Of a DNA stretch of 64,000 nucleotides, positions 56,740-64,000 are shown in pieces. The stretch comes from Umezawaea beigongshangensis (lineage in GTDB: Bacteria > Actinomycetota > Actinomycetes > Mycobacteriales > Pseudonocardiaceae), in the NCBI RefSeq assembly GCF_016464305.1, contig NZ_JAEIOJ010000014.1, forward strand, positions 1 through 64,000. The letters run 5' to 3'. The translations under genes and the position numbers were made by a program. Position 1 is the first letter of the stretch. Each line of letters opens with the position of its first letter. The notes beneath the pieces were generated by a model. That model ran no database searches and was not told the origin of the DNA. It saw only the letters and a list, made by a program, of their open reading frames with translations.

Positions 56740-57534
56740 TCAGCCCTCCTGGCTGGGGTCGGTGACGGGGAGGCGCTCGCCCGACGGGTCGCGCGGGCCG
56801 GGGGCGTTGCGGAAGGCGAAGGGCTCGCTGGGACGTCCGGCCTGCACGTACCAGCACTCGCCGGTGCCCCCGGCCGCCAGGACCGCCTCGAACGCGGCCA
56901 CGACGTCGGCGACGTCGAGGATCGGCATGCCCGCCTGGATCAGGGCGTCCTTGAGGCCGCCGATGATGGCGGTGTCGGCGAACGTCGGGCACAGGGCGTT
57001 GACCCTGATGTTCTCGGCGGCGTACGCCGGGCCGAGCGCGCGGACGAGTCCGACGACGGCCGCCTTGTTGGCGCCGTAGACGGGGTCCATCGGCATCGGC
57101 ATCAGACCGGCCATGCTGGCCGTCGCCACGACGTCGCCGCCTCCGCGCGCCCGCAGGGCGGGAAGTGCCGCGTGCACGCCGTAGACGACGCCGTCGAGGT
57201 TGATCCCCGTGGCGCGGCGGTAGCGCTCGACGTCGAAGTCGTCGCCCAGGCCGACGCCCGAGGCGACGCCCGCGTTGAGGAACGCGACGTCCAGCCCGCC
57301 GAACTCCGCGACGGCGGTGTCCACCGCGGCCCGGTTGTCGGCGAGCTCCCGCACGTCGCAGCGGACGAACAGGCCGTCGATCTCCTCGGCGACGCGCTGA
57401 CCGCTCTCGACGTCCACGTCGGCGACCACCACGCGCGCCCCGCCACCGGCGAGGTGGCGGGAGACCGCCGCGCCGATGCCGTTCGCCGCGCCGGTGACCA
57501 GCGCGACCTTGCCCCGGTACTTGCCTTCGCCCAC
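56740..57534 (-). CDS. Short-chain dehydrogenase/reductase
   Basis: A 264-residue SDR: KVALVTGAANGIGAAVSRHL (Rossmann), FLNAG, and the catalytic region ASMAGLMPMPMDPVYGANKA with Ser, Tyr and Lys. The substrate is unknown; the operon partner is a quinone oxidoreductase. GTG 57534 is the likely start. The promoter faces the divergent FabG-like gene, and the shared region holds a palindrome at 57635. Confidence 0.88.
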   Translation of the reverse strand: MGEGKYRGKVALVTGAANGIGAAVSRHLAGGGARVVVADVDVESGQRVAEEIDGLFVRCDVRELADNRAAVDTAVAEFGGLDVAFLNAGVASGVGLGDDFDVERYRRATGINLDGVVYGVHAALPALRARGGGDVVATASMAGLMPMPMDPVYGANKAAVVGLVRALGPAYAAENIRVNALCPTFADTAIIGGLKDALIQAGMPILDVADVVAAFEAVLAAGGTGECWYVQAGRPSEPFAFRNAPGPRDPSGERLPVTDPSQEG

Positions 57535-57634
57535 CGGACCGATCCTCCCTCGCCAACATTCCGACCAGTCGGTATGGTGCTGCCCACGGCGGTGCGCGTC
57601 AAGCTGGCGCGCTTCCACCGGCGCGCGGTAAATT

Positions 57635-57650
57635 CTAAGCGCTTGCTTAG
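57635..57650. promoter_or_regulatory. TetR-type operator CTAAGC-N4-GCTTAG
   Basis: Perfect palindrome CTAAGCGCTTGCTTAG in the divergent promoter between the SDR at 57534 and the FabG-like gene at 57698. Same motif at 61268, 61286 and 62913. Confidence 0.75.
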
Positions 57651-57697
57651 CTCAGGTCCACAGTACGTGCGCGTCCACCACGATCAAGGAGGATCCC

Positions 57698-58459
57698 GTG
57701 GCTGACACTGCCTCGCGGGTAGCCATCGTCACCGGCGCGGCCCGTGGCATCGGTGCCGCCGTCGCTTCGCGCCTCGCCGACGACGGGTTGGCCGTCGCCC
57801 TGCTCGACCTGGACGAGAGCGGCACGGCCGCGACCGCGGAGAAGATCCGGGCCGCTGGCGGGCGGGCGCTGGCCGTGGGGCTCGACGTGAGCAGGTCCGA
57901 CCAGGTCGAGGCCGCCGTGCAGCGGGTGGCCGACGAGCTGGGCGCACCGACCGTGCTGGTCAACAACGCGGGCATCCTGCGCGACAACCTGCTGTTCAAG
58001 ATGACCGACGACGACTGGGACGCGGTCGTGAACGTGCACCTGCGCGGGTCGTTCCTGATGAGCAGGGCCGTGCAGAAGTTCCAGACGCAGGAGAAGTGGG
58101 GCCGGATCGTCAACCTGTCCAGCACCTCGGCGCTGGGCAACCGCGGTCAGGCGAACTACTCGGCGGCCAAGGCGGGCCTGCAGGGCTTCACCAAGACCCT
58201 CGCGATCGAGCTGGGCAAGTTCGGCGTGACGGTCAACGCCGTCGCGCCCGGCTTCATCGCCACCGAGATGACGGCCGCCACGGCGGCGCGCGTCGGCGTC
58301 GACTTCGAGGACTTCAAGAGGGGCGCGGCGCAGCAGATCCCGGTGCAGCGCGTCGGCCAGCCCGAGGACGTCGCGCACACGGTGTCGTTCCTCGTGAGCG
58401 AGGGCGCGGGCTTCGTGTCCGGCCAGGTCGTCTACGTCGCCGGCGGACCGAAGGACTGA
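57698..58459 (+). CDS. FabG-like 3-oxoacyl reductase
   Basis: A 253-residue SDR: VAIVTGAARGIGAAVASRLA, LVNNAGILRDNLLFKMTDDD, NLSSTSALGNRGQANYSAAK (Ser, Tyr, Lys) and APGFIATEMTAAT. In this setting it more likely oxidises 3-hydroxyacyl-CoA in catabolism than makes fatty acids. GTG start behind AAGGAGG. 8 bp before the MaoC gene, so an operon. Confidence 0.88.
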   Translation: MADTASRVAIVTGAARGIGAAVASRLADDGLAVALLDLDESGTAATAEKIRAAGGRALAVGLDVSRSDQVEAAVQRVADELGAPTVLVNNAGILRDNLLFKMTDDDWDAVVNVHLRGSFLMSRAVQKFQTQEKWGRIVNLSSTSALGNRGQANYSAAKAGLQGFTKTLAIELGKFGVTVNAVAPGFIATEMTAATAARVGVDFEDFKRGAAQQIPVQRVGQPEDVAHTVSFLVSEGAGFVSGQVVYVAGGPKD

Positions 58460-58467
58460 GGGGCACC

Positions 58468-58920
58468 ATGCGCGTCTTCCAGAACCTGGACGAGTACGCC
58501 GCGGCCCGGGGCGAGCACCTGGGCTTCGGCTCGTGGCACGAGATCACCCAGGAGCAGATCGGCCTCTTCGCCGACGCCACCGGTGATCACCAGTGGATCC
58601 ACGTGGACCCGGAGAAGGCGGCGACGGGCCCGTTCGGCGCGACCGTCGCCCACGGCTACCTGACCCTGTCGCTGATCCCGGTGCTGGTGAAGGACGTCTA
58701 CACCGTCGAGAACCTGACGATGGGCGTGAACTACGGCCTGAACAGGGTCCGCTTCCCCAGTCCCGTGACGGTGGGTTCTCGGGTGAGAGCAGGCGCCGAG
58801 CTGCTGGAGGTCACCGAGGTGCCGCAGGGCAAGCAGGCGGTGGTGAAGGTGGTGGTGGAGATCGAGAACGCCGCCAAGCCGGCCTGCGTGGCCGAGACGG
58901 TGGTCCTCCTGGTCGCCTGA
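58468..58920 (+). CDS. MaoC-family (R)-specific enoyl-CoA hydratase
   Basis: A 150-residue hot-dog-fold hydratase with the full hydratase motif: FADATGDHQWIHVDPEKAAT followed by GPFGATVAHGYLTLSL (Asp and His catalytic). It hydrates trans-2-enoyl-CoA. Length typical. Partner of the FabG-like gene upstream and of the acyl-CoA dehydrogenase nearby. Confidence 0.92.
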   Translation: MRVFQNLDEYAAARGEHLGFGSWHEITQEQIGLFADATGDHQWIHVDPEKAATGPFGATVAHGYLTLSLIPVLVKDVYTVENLTMGVNYGLNRVRFPSPVTVGSRVRAGAELLEVTEVPQGKQAVVKVVVEIENAAKPACVAETVVLLVA

Positions 58921-59038
58921 CCGGAGAGCGGGGCACCCCGACGCTCGACCCGCGGTGCGCCGGCGGTCGACTCGCGCGCGGAGGTGGACGGGGGCGCGGC
59001 GGGTCGACCCCGCCGCGCCTCCGGCGTTCCCGTCTGGC

Positions 59039-59623
59039 CTACGTCAGCACGCTGCGCAGCAGCAGGTCCGCGAAGCCCGCGCCCACCTGCTCGGCGTCGA
59101 GGGCTCCCGAGGAGTCGTACCAGGTGCCCAGGTGGTGCACGGAGCCGAAGAAGTAGTGGACGGTGAGGTCGGCGGAGACGTCGGCGCGGAACACGCCCGC
59201 GCCCTGGCCCTCCTCGATCAGGGCGCGGAACCGCTCGTGGTAGCGGCGGCGTTCGGCGCGGACCTCGCGCTGCTTGTCCTGCGCGAGGTGGTCGACCGAG
59301 CGGAAGAACACCCGCGCCTGGTCGAAGTTGGCGATGCTCGTGACCACCACGTCGGCCGCGGCGTCGCGCAGCCGGTCGGCGACCGGTCCGCCGCCGTCGG
59401 CGATCTTCTCCAGCCGCTCGGCCTGCATCCGCAGCACCCGGCCGTAGATCTCGCCGAGCAGGTCGTCCTTGGAGCCGAAGTAGTGGTACATCGCGCCCTT
59501 GGTGACCCCGGCGCGGTCCACGACCTCCTGCACGGCGACGCGGTCGAACCCCTTGTCGGCGAACAGCGCCGTCGCGGCGGCGATCAGCCGCTCCGGCACT
59601 GAACCGGTCCGAGGTGCGCTCAC
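59039..59623 (-). CDS. TetR-family regulator (first)
   Basis: A 194-residue regulator: HTH ERLIAAATALFADKGFDRVA with VQEVVDRAGVTKGAMYHYFG, and a ligand domain similar to fatty acid-catabolism regulators (ARVFFRSVDHLAQDKQREVR). GTG 59623 is the likely start; the frame extends 16 codons upstream. It converges on the MaoC gene. It is one of two candidates for binding the shared palindrome, but has none in its own promoter. Confidence 0.88.
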   Translation of the reverse strand: MSAPRTGSVPERLIAAATALFADKGFDRVAVQEVVDRAGVTKGAMYHYFGSKDDLLGEIYGRVLRMQAERLEKIADGGGPVADRLRDAAADVVVTSIANFDQARVFFRSVDHLAQDKQREVRAERRRYHERFRALIEEGQGAGVFRADVSADLTVHYFFGSVHHLGTWYDSSGALDAEQVGAGFADLLLRSVLT

Positions 59624-59654
59624 CCGCGGAATCCTACCCGGCGGAACGGCCTGA

Positions 59655-60095
59655 TCAGACGATCGTGGCACCGCCGTCGACCACCGGCGTCGCGCCGGTG
59701 ACGCAGCCGCTCGCGGGGCTCGCCAGGAAGACCACGGCGGCCGCCGGCTCCTCGGGATCGCCGCCGCGTCCCGACGGGATGCCGCTGGTGCGGGCGTCGA
59801 GGTGGCCCCCCGGGGTGCTGGTCGGTCATCTCGGAGGCGAAGCAGCCCGGAGCGACGGCGTCGACGCGGATGCTCTTGCGGCCCGTCCCCCGCACGGCCA
59901 GGTCGCGGGTCGGGCCCAGGAGTGCCGCCTCGGACGCCGAGCAGGCGGCCCGCGGCAGTCCACCCGGGACGGTGCCGAGGACGCTGGCGGCGTCGACGGT
60001 GCCGAACGCGGCGGCCTCGGCGGCGACGCGGCGGCGGTCCAGCCGGAACCGGTCCGGCACTCCCACGTCCACCACGCTCTTCTCGTGCGAGGTCG
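59655..60095 (-). pseudogene. Short-chain dehydrogenase, decayed
   Basis: Reading from the right, the pieces GTGRKSIRVDAVAPGCFASE-MTDQ and, in another frame, GHLDARTSGIPSGRGGDPEE plus AAAVVFLASPASGCVTGATP align to the C-terminal half of an SDR. A frameshift lies in the GGGGGG run near 59810. The catalytic Tyr-x-x-x-Lys reads S-A-S-E (CSASEAALLG), and the N-terminal Rossmann half is not recognisable. It lies directly after the acyl-CoA dehydrogenase. Confidence 0.75.
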
Positions 60096-61241
60096 CTACA
60101 GGCCGAGGTCGCGGCCGATGAGCTCCTTCATGATCTCGTTGGAGCCGGCCCAGATCTTGGTGACGCGGGCGTCGGTCCAGGCGCGGGCCACGCGGTACTC
60201 GGTCATGTAGCCGTAGCCGCCGTGCAGCTGCACGCAGTGGTCGAGGATCTCGTTCTGCACCTCGGCGCTCCACCACTTGGCCTTGGCGGCGTCGACGGCG
60301 GTCAGCTCGCCCCTGCTGTGGGCCAGCGTGCACTGGTCGACGAACGCCTGCGTGACGTCGACCTTGGTGACCAGCTCGGCGAGCAGGAACTTGTTGTGCT
60401 GGAAGGAACCGATGGACTGCCCGAACGCCTTGCGCTCCTTGGCGTACTCGACGGTCTCGACGAGGATCTGCGCGGCGTGGGCCAGGTTGGAGACGGCGCC
60501 GCCGAGCCGCTCCTGCGGCAGTCGCTCCATCATGTACACGAAGCCGCGGTCGACCTCGCCGATGACGTTCTCGGCCGGGATGCGCACGTCGTCGAAGAAC
60601 AGCTCGGCGGTGTCGGACTCGGGCTGCCCGACCTTGTGGAGCTTGCGACCGCGCTCGAAGCCCTTCATGCCGGTCTCGACGCCGAACAGCGTGATGCCCT
60701 TCGCCCCCTTCTCGGGGCTGGTGCGGGCGGCCACGACGACCATGTCGGCGGAGTAGCCGTTGGTGATGAAGGTCTTGGAGCCGTTGAGGACCCAGTCGGA
60801 GCCGTCGCGCACGGCGGTGCTGCGCAGGGCGGCCAGGTCGGTGCCGCCGGACGGCTCGGTCATGCCGATGCCGGTCGTCAGCTCGCCGGAGCAGAACCGG
60901 GGCAGCCAGCGCTGCTTCTGCTCCTCGGTGCACAGGTCGACGAGGTAGGGGGCCACGACGTCGGCGTGGATGCCCAGGCAGGAGGACAGGCCCGCGCTGA
61001 CCTTGGCCAGCTCCTCGCCGAGCACGGCGTTGAAGCGGTAGTCGCCAGCGCCGCTGCCGCCGTGCTCCTCGGGCACCTCCAGGCCGAGCAGGCCCTGCTT
61101 GCCCGCCTCCAGCCACAGGTCGCGGTCGATGGAGCGCTGCTCCACGTAGCGTTCGTAGTGGGGCTTGACCGAGCGCTCCACGAACTCCCGCGCGGTCTCG
61201 CGGAACGCGTGGTGATCGGCGTCGAACAGCGTCCGCTGCAC
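60096..61241 (-). CDS. Acyl-CoA dehydrogenase (long-chain type)
   Basis: A 381-residue flavoenzyme catalysing the first step of beta-oxidation. Motifs: GIGMTEPSGGTDLAALRSTA (FAD and substrate), GSKTFITNGYSADMVVV, RKAFGQSIGSFQHNKFLLAE, and LHGGYGYMTEYRVARAWTDA. The usual C-terminal Y-E-G-T reads W-A-G-S, but MMERLPQERLGGAVSNLAHA carries the helix-G Glu used as base in long-chain and isovaleryl types. GTG 61241 is the start. Divergent from the second TetR gene over two operator palindromes. Confidence 0.93.
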   Translation of the reverse strand: MQRTLFDADHHAFRETAREFVERSVKPHYERYVEQRSIDRDLWLEAGKQGLLGLEVPEEHGGSGAGDYRFNAVLGEELAKVSAGLSSCLGIHADVVAPYLVDLCTEEQKQRWLPRFCSGELTTGIGMTEPSGGTDLAALRSTAVRDGSDWVLNGSKTFITNGYSADMVVVAARTSPEKGAKGITLFGVETGMKGFERGRKLHKVGQPESDTAELFFDDVRIPAENVIGEVDRGFVYMMERLPQERLGGAVSNLAHAAQILVETVEYAKERKAFGQSIGSFQHNKFLLAELVTKVDVTQAFVDQCTLAHSRGELTAVDAAKAKWWSAEVQNEILDHCVQLHGGYGYMTEYRVARAWTDARVTKIWAGSNEIMKELIGRDLGL

Positions 61242-61267
61242 GGGAACCCCCCTCGTCTCACCGCAGA

Positions 61268-61301
61268 CTAAGCGGTTGCTTAGATCTGAGCGCGCGCTTA
61301 G
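61268..61301. promoter_or_regulatory. Two tandem TetR-type operators
   Basis: CTAAGCGGTTGCTTAG at 61268-61283 and CTGAGCGCGCGCTTAG at 61286-61301, 18 bp apart, between the divergent acyl-CoA dehydrogenase and TetR genes. The layout suggests binding of two dimers and autoregulation. Confidence 0.8.
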
Positions 61302-61345
61302 CGTGCAGTAGGATTCCGGACCTGTCAACCGCCGGGAGGAGCCTC

Positions 61346-62017
61346 GTGACCACGACCAGCGGCCCCCTGCGCGAGTTCGAACTGCTGGAGCGCACCTGGA
61401 GCCGGATCACCCCGGACGCGGCGCGGCGGATGCTGATCGCCGCGACGCAGGCGTTCGCCGACAAGGGCTACCACGCGACCACCACGCGGGACATCTCCTC
61501 CCTCGCCGGGATGAGCCCGGCCGCGGTCTACATCCACTACCGCTCCAAGGAGGACCTGCTCTTCCAGATCAGCCTGATCGGCCACGAGCTGTCCCTGGGC
61601 GTGCTGGACGCGGTCCGCGAGACCGACCCGGTGGAGCGGACCGCCAGGGCCGTGGCGTCCTTCGCCCGCTGGCACGCCGAGTTCCACACCACGGCCCGCG
61701 TCGTGCAGTACGAGCTGGGAGCGCTGTCCCCCGAGCACCACGCCGAGGTGGTGCTGCTGCGCCGCCGGATCGAGGCGCGGGTGCGGGACATGATCAGCGC
61801 GGGCGTGCGGTCCGGCGCGTTCGACGTGCCGGACGTGGGCGGCGCGGTCCTCGCCGTGCTGTCGCTGTGCATCGACGTCGCGCGCTGGTACCGGCCGGAC
61901 GGCAGGCGCACGCCGGAGGAGATCGGCGAGCTGTACGCCGACCTCGTGCTGCGGATGCTGCGGCCGGCCGGGGACGAGCCGGGGACGGTGCCGTCGGCAC
62001 CGTCCCCCGACCTCTAG
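61346..62017 (+). CDS. TetR-family regulator (second)
   Basis: A 223-residue regulator: MLIATQAFADKGYHATTTRD-like HTH (ARRMLIAATQAFADKGYHAT, ISSLAGMSPAAVYIHYRSKE) and a C-terminal ligand domain of the TetR_C type near HHAEVVLLRRRIEARVRDMI. It is divergent from the acyl-CoA dehydrogenase across two palindromes and is the best candidate for the repressor of the CTAAGC regulon; the inducer would be an acyl-CoA (inference). GTG start behind GGAGG. Confidence 0.9.
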   Translation: MTTTSGPLREFELLERTWSRITPDAARRMLIAATQAFADKGYHATTTRDISSLAGMSPAAVYIHYRSKEDLLFQISLIGHELSLGVLDAVRETDPVERTARAVASFARWHAEFHTTARVVQYELGALSPEHHAEVVLLRRRIEARVRDMISAGVRSGAFDVPDVGGAVLAVLSLCIDVARWYRPDGRRTPEEIGELYADLVLRMLRPAGDEPGTVPSAPSPDL

Positions 62018-62799
62018 AAGAGGCCCCTGCGCCCGGCGACCTGCGAGACCCACTGGTCGACGATCGCGGGCCAGTTGGCCGCCACCGCCTCGTCGTGGGT
62101 GAGGCGGAAGTGCCCGAAGCTGTCGCCGCCCGCGCGCAGCAGCCCGCCCCTGCGGTCCGCCTCCAGGACGACGACCAGCCCGTGCGGGTCGGTGACGAAC
62201 GTCAGCTCGACCTGGCTGACGCGTCCGGCGAACTGCGGCGGCGGGTAGAACTCGATCTCCTGGTAGAACGGCAGCTGCTGCGACACGCCGTGGATGCGGC
62301 CGTGCTCGTTGTCCGCGCGGGTGAAGCGGAAGCCCAGCTGGGAGAACGCCTGGAGCACGCGGTCCTGCGACGGCAGCGGGTGCACGGCCACCGGGTCGTG
62401 GTCGCCGGGGTCGACGGCGCCGGTGACCGACAGCTCGGTGGACAGCCCGAGGACCATGCCGTGCAGCGGTTGCCCGCCCACGTGCGTCAGCGGCGTCTCC
62501 GGGGGCACGGGGAGGCTGAAGGGCACGGCCAGCCGCTGTCCCGGCGCGATCGTGGTGCGTCCGGCGACGATCGCGCGCTGGAACTCCAGCATCCGGGTGG
62601 ACTCGCCGTCGCCGTGCTCGATCTCCACGCGCGTCGCGAGCGCGACGGCGACGTGCTCGACCTCGGCCGGGTGGTCGCCGCCCGCGATGCGGACCTCGCC
62701 GGTGAGCACCTCGCCCGGCCGCACGGCCGGGTTGGCGAGCACCGTGTCCACCGTGGGACCTCCGACGCCGAACGCGCGCAACATCCTCTTGAACACCAC
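62014..62799 (-). CDS. Spo0M-like arrestin-fold protein
   Basis: A 261-residue protein of the SpoOM family: TVDTVLANPAVRPGEVLTGE VRIAGGDHPAEVEHVAVAL near the start (residues 16-54), central VPFSLPVPPETPLTHVGGQP, and RIHGVSQQLPFYQEIEFYPP in the second beta-sandwich. In Bacillus Spo0M takes part in sporulation control and cell shape; in actinomycetes the role is unknown. It converges on and overlaps by 4 bp the TetR gene. Confidence 0.88.
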   Translation of the reverse strand: MVFKRMLRAFGVGGPTVDTVLANPAVRPGEVLTGEVRIAGGDHPAEVEHVAVALATRVEIEHGDGESTRMLEFQRAIVAGRTTIAPGQRLAVPFSLPVPPETPLTHVGGQPLHGMVLGLSTELSVTGAVDPGDHDPVAVHPLPSQDRVLQAFSQLGFRFTRADNEHGRIHGVSQQLPFYQEIEFYPPPQFAGRVSQVELTFVTDPHGLVVVLEADRRGGLLRAGGDSFGHFRLTHDEAVAANWPAIVDQWVSQVAGRRGLF

Positions 62800-62912
62800 G
62801 AGATCCTCCTGGGCGGCTGGCTGCCTTCACCCGTCTGGACGTCCGGGCGGGCCCCGTGGTTCCCCTGGACGCGTCGCCGGGCGCGGTGCGACCATGCGGC
62901 TCCGGTCACGTA

Positions 62913-62928
62913 CTGAGCGGTCGCTCAG
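62913..62928. promoter_or_regulatory. TetR-type operator before the carboxylase gene
   Basis: CTGAGCGGTCGCTCAG, a perfect palindrome of the same type as those at 57635 and 61268, 17 bp before the ATG of the biotin carboxylase gene. Confidence 0.7.
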
Positions 62929-62944
62929 CTCGGAGGTTCCGCCG

Positions 62945-64000
62945 ATGGGTCTGTCCACGCTCCTGGTCGCCAACCGCGGCGAGGTCGCCGTGCGCGTGCT
63001 GCGCGCCGCCACCGACCTGGGGATGCGCACGGTCGCGGTGCACTCGGCCGACGACGCGGGCGCGCTGCACGTGCGGCTCGCCGACGTCGCGGTGGCGCTG
63101 CCGGGCGAGGGTCCGCCGCCGTACCTGGACCGCGACCGGCTGGTGGCGGTCGCGCGCGAGACCGGCTGCGACGCCGTGCACCCCGGCTGGGGGTTCCTGT
63201 CGGAGGACGCCGCCTTCGCCGCGGTGTGCGCGGACGCGGGACTGGTCCTCGTCGGACCGGGTCAGGAGGTGCTGCGCCGGCTGGGCGACAAGACGGCGGC
63301 CCGCGCGCTGGCCGCGGAGCTGGGGGTGCCGGTGCCGCGCGGCACCGGCCCGGTCGGCGCCGCCGCCGCCGACGACGCCGCGGAGTTCCTGGCCTCGCTC
63401 GAACCCGGCGGGGCGGTGGTGGTCAAGGCCGTCGCGGGCGGTGGCGGACGCGGGATGCGCGTGGTCCGCGCGGAGCACGACCTGGCCGCCGCGGTCGAGC
63501 GGTGCCGCGCCGAGGCGCTGACGTCCTTCGGCGACGACGCCGTCCACCTGGAGGAGCTCGTCTCCCCCGCCCGGCACGTCGAGGTGCAGCTCGTCGGCGA
63601 CGGGACCGACGTGGTGTGCCTCGGCGACCGCGACTGCAGCCTCCAGCGCGGACACCAGAAACTGGTGGAGATCGCCCCGGCACCGCTGCTGGACGACGGC
63701 GTCCGCTCGACCCTGCGCGACGCGGCCACCCGGATCGGCTCCGCGCTGCGCTACGAGGGCGTCGGCACGGTGGAGTTCCTCGTCGCCGCCGACGGACGCG
63801 TGCTGTTCCTGGAGGCCAACCCGCGGTTGCAGGTCGAGCACACCGTCACCGAGGTGGTCACCGGTGTGGACCTGGTGCGCGCGCAACTGCTGATCGCCGG
63901 GGGCGCGCGCCTGGCCGACGTGGGCCTGGACCCGGTGCCGCTGGAGCGCGGCCTGGCCGTGCAGGCGCGGATCGGTCTCACCTCGGGCGGCGTGCTGACG
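62945..64000 (+). CDS. Acyl-CoA carboxylase biotin carboxylase subunit (incomplete)
   Basis: The first 352 residues of a biotin-dependent carboxylase; the gene leaves the window. Seen: LLVANRGEVAVRVLRAATDL, HPGWGFLSEDAAFAAVCADA, VVKAVAGGGGRGMRVVRAEH (ATP-grasp loop), RHVEVQLVGDGTDVVCLGDR and FLEANPRLQVEHTVTEVVTG with the catalytic region. It charges biotin with CO2 for carboxylating acetyl-, propionyl- or branched acyl-CoA. The ATG follows TCGGAGG. The operator at 62913 ties it to the acyl-CoA regulon. Confidence 0.93.
   Translation, partial: MGLSTLLVANRGEVAVRVLRAATDLGMRTVAVHSADDAGALHVRLADVAVALPGEGPPPYLDRDRLVAVARETGCDAVHPGWGFLSEDAAFAAVCADAGLVLVGPGQEVLRRLGDKTAARALAAELGVPVPRGTGPVGAAAADDAAEFLASLEPGGAVVVKAVAGGGGRGMRVVRAEHDLAAAVERCRAEALTSFGDDAVHLEELVSPARHVEVQLVGDGTDVVCLGDRDCSLQRGHQKLVEIAPAPLLDDGVRSTLRDAATRIGSALRYEGVGTVEFLVAADGRVLFLEANPRLQVEHTVTEVVTGVDLVRAQLLIAGGARLADVGLDPVPLERGLAVQARIGLTSGGVLT

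Overview
The window is high-GC actinomycete DNA. Gene families and codon usage fit a Pseudonocardiaceae-type host (Saccharothrix, Actinosynnema or Lentzea-like); the species cannot be fixed from sequence alone. It splits into an integrated island (about 1-48264) and host chromosome (48223-64000), joined at an intact tRNA-Pro(GGG) gene.

The island is a stack of mobile elements. The 45-bp 3' end of the tRNA occurs three times (4348, 29783, 48220). Element A (left edge to 4392) holds a REase-NACHT gene, a Nudix fragment and a frameshifted tyrosine integrase. Element B (4393-29827) holds a complete type I-E CRISPR-Cas operon with two divergent arrays, a DUF234-type ATPase, a toxin-antitoxin pair, a truncated STAND-TPR gene, a membrane M48-like protein without its zinc site, a truncated regulator, four IS3/rve-type insertion sequences and the last 45 codons of a different integrase. 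Element C (29783-48264) looks like an intact actinomycete integrative and conjugative element (AICE): DUF6119 cargo gene, F420-dependent oxidoreductase, KorSA-like GntR regulator, Xis, WhiB-like protein, spread/transfer genes, FtsK-type Tra, an accessory block (Pycsar-type TM effector, HExxH protein, GGDEF protein, cytosine methyltransferase), primase-polymerase, DUF3987 helicase, an iteron-like region and integrase. Paired TGGTCCACA boxes lie 94-95 bp from the att core at both ends of element C and at the int end of element A.

The CRISPR system reads leftward: cas3, a small ORF, cas8e, cse2, cas7e, cas5e, cas6e, cas1e, cas2e, then array 1 (21 intact repeats). Array 2 (24 repeats) reads rightward with the same leader and is preceded by a decayed 3' end of cas2e, so it probably arose by copying and inverting the cas2e-leader-array junction. 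The oldest and newest intact spacers of array 1 are nearly the same sequence and differ in the seed.

The chromosome right of the tRNA carries a two-component system, cmk-plsC-der, a KhtT/KhtU-like cation/proton antiporter pair, a DUF6319 gene, and a fatty acid or acyl-CoA catabolism region (oxidoreductases, MaoC hydratase, acyl-CoA dehydrogenase, two TetR regulators, biotin carboxylase). Three promoter regions in this last part share the palindrome CTAAGC-N4-GCTTAG, which points to one TetR regulon.
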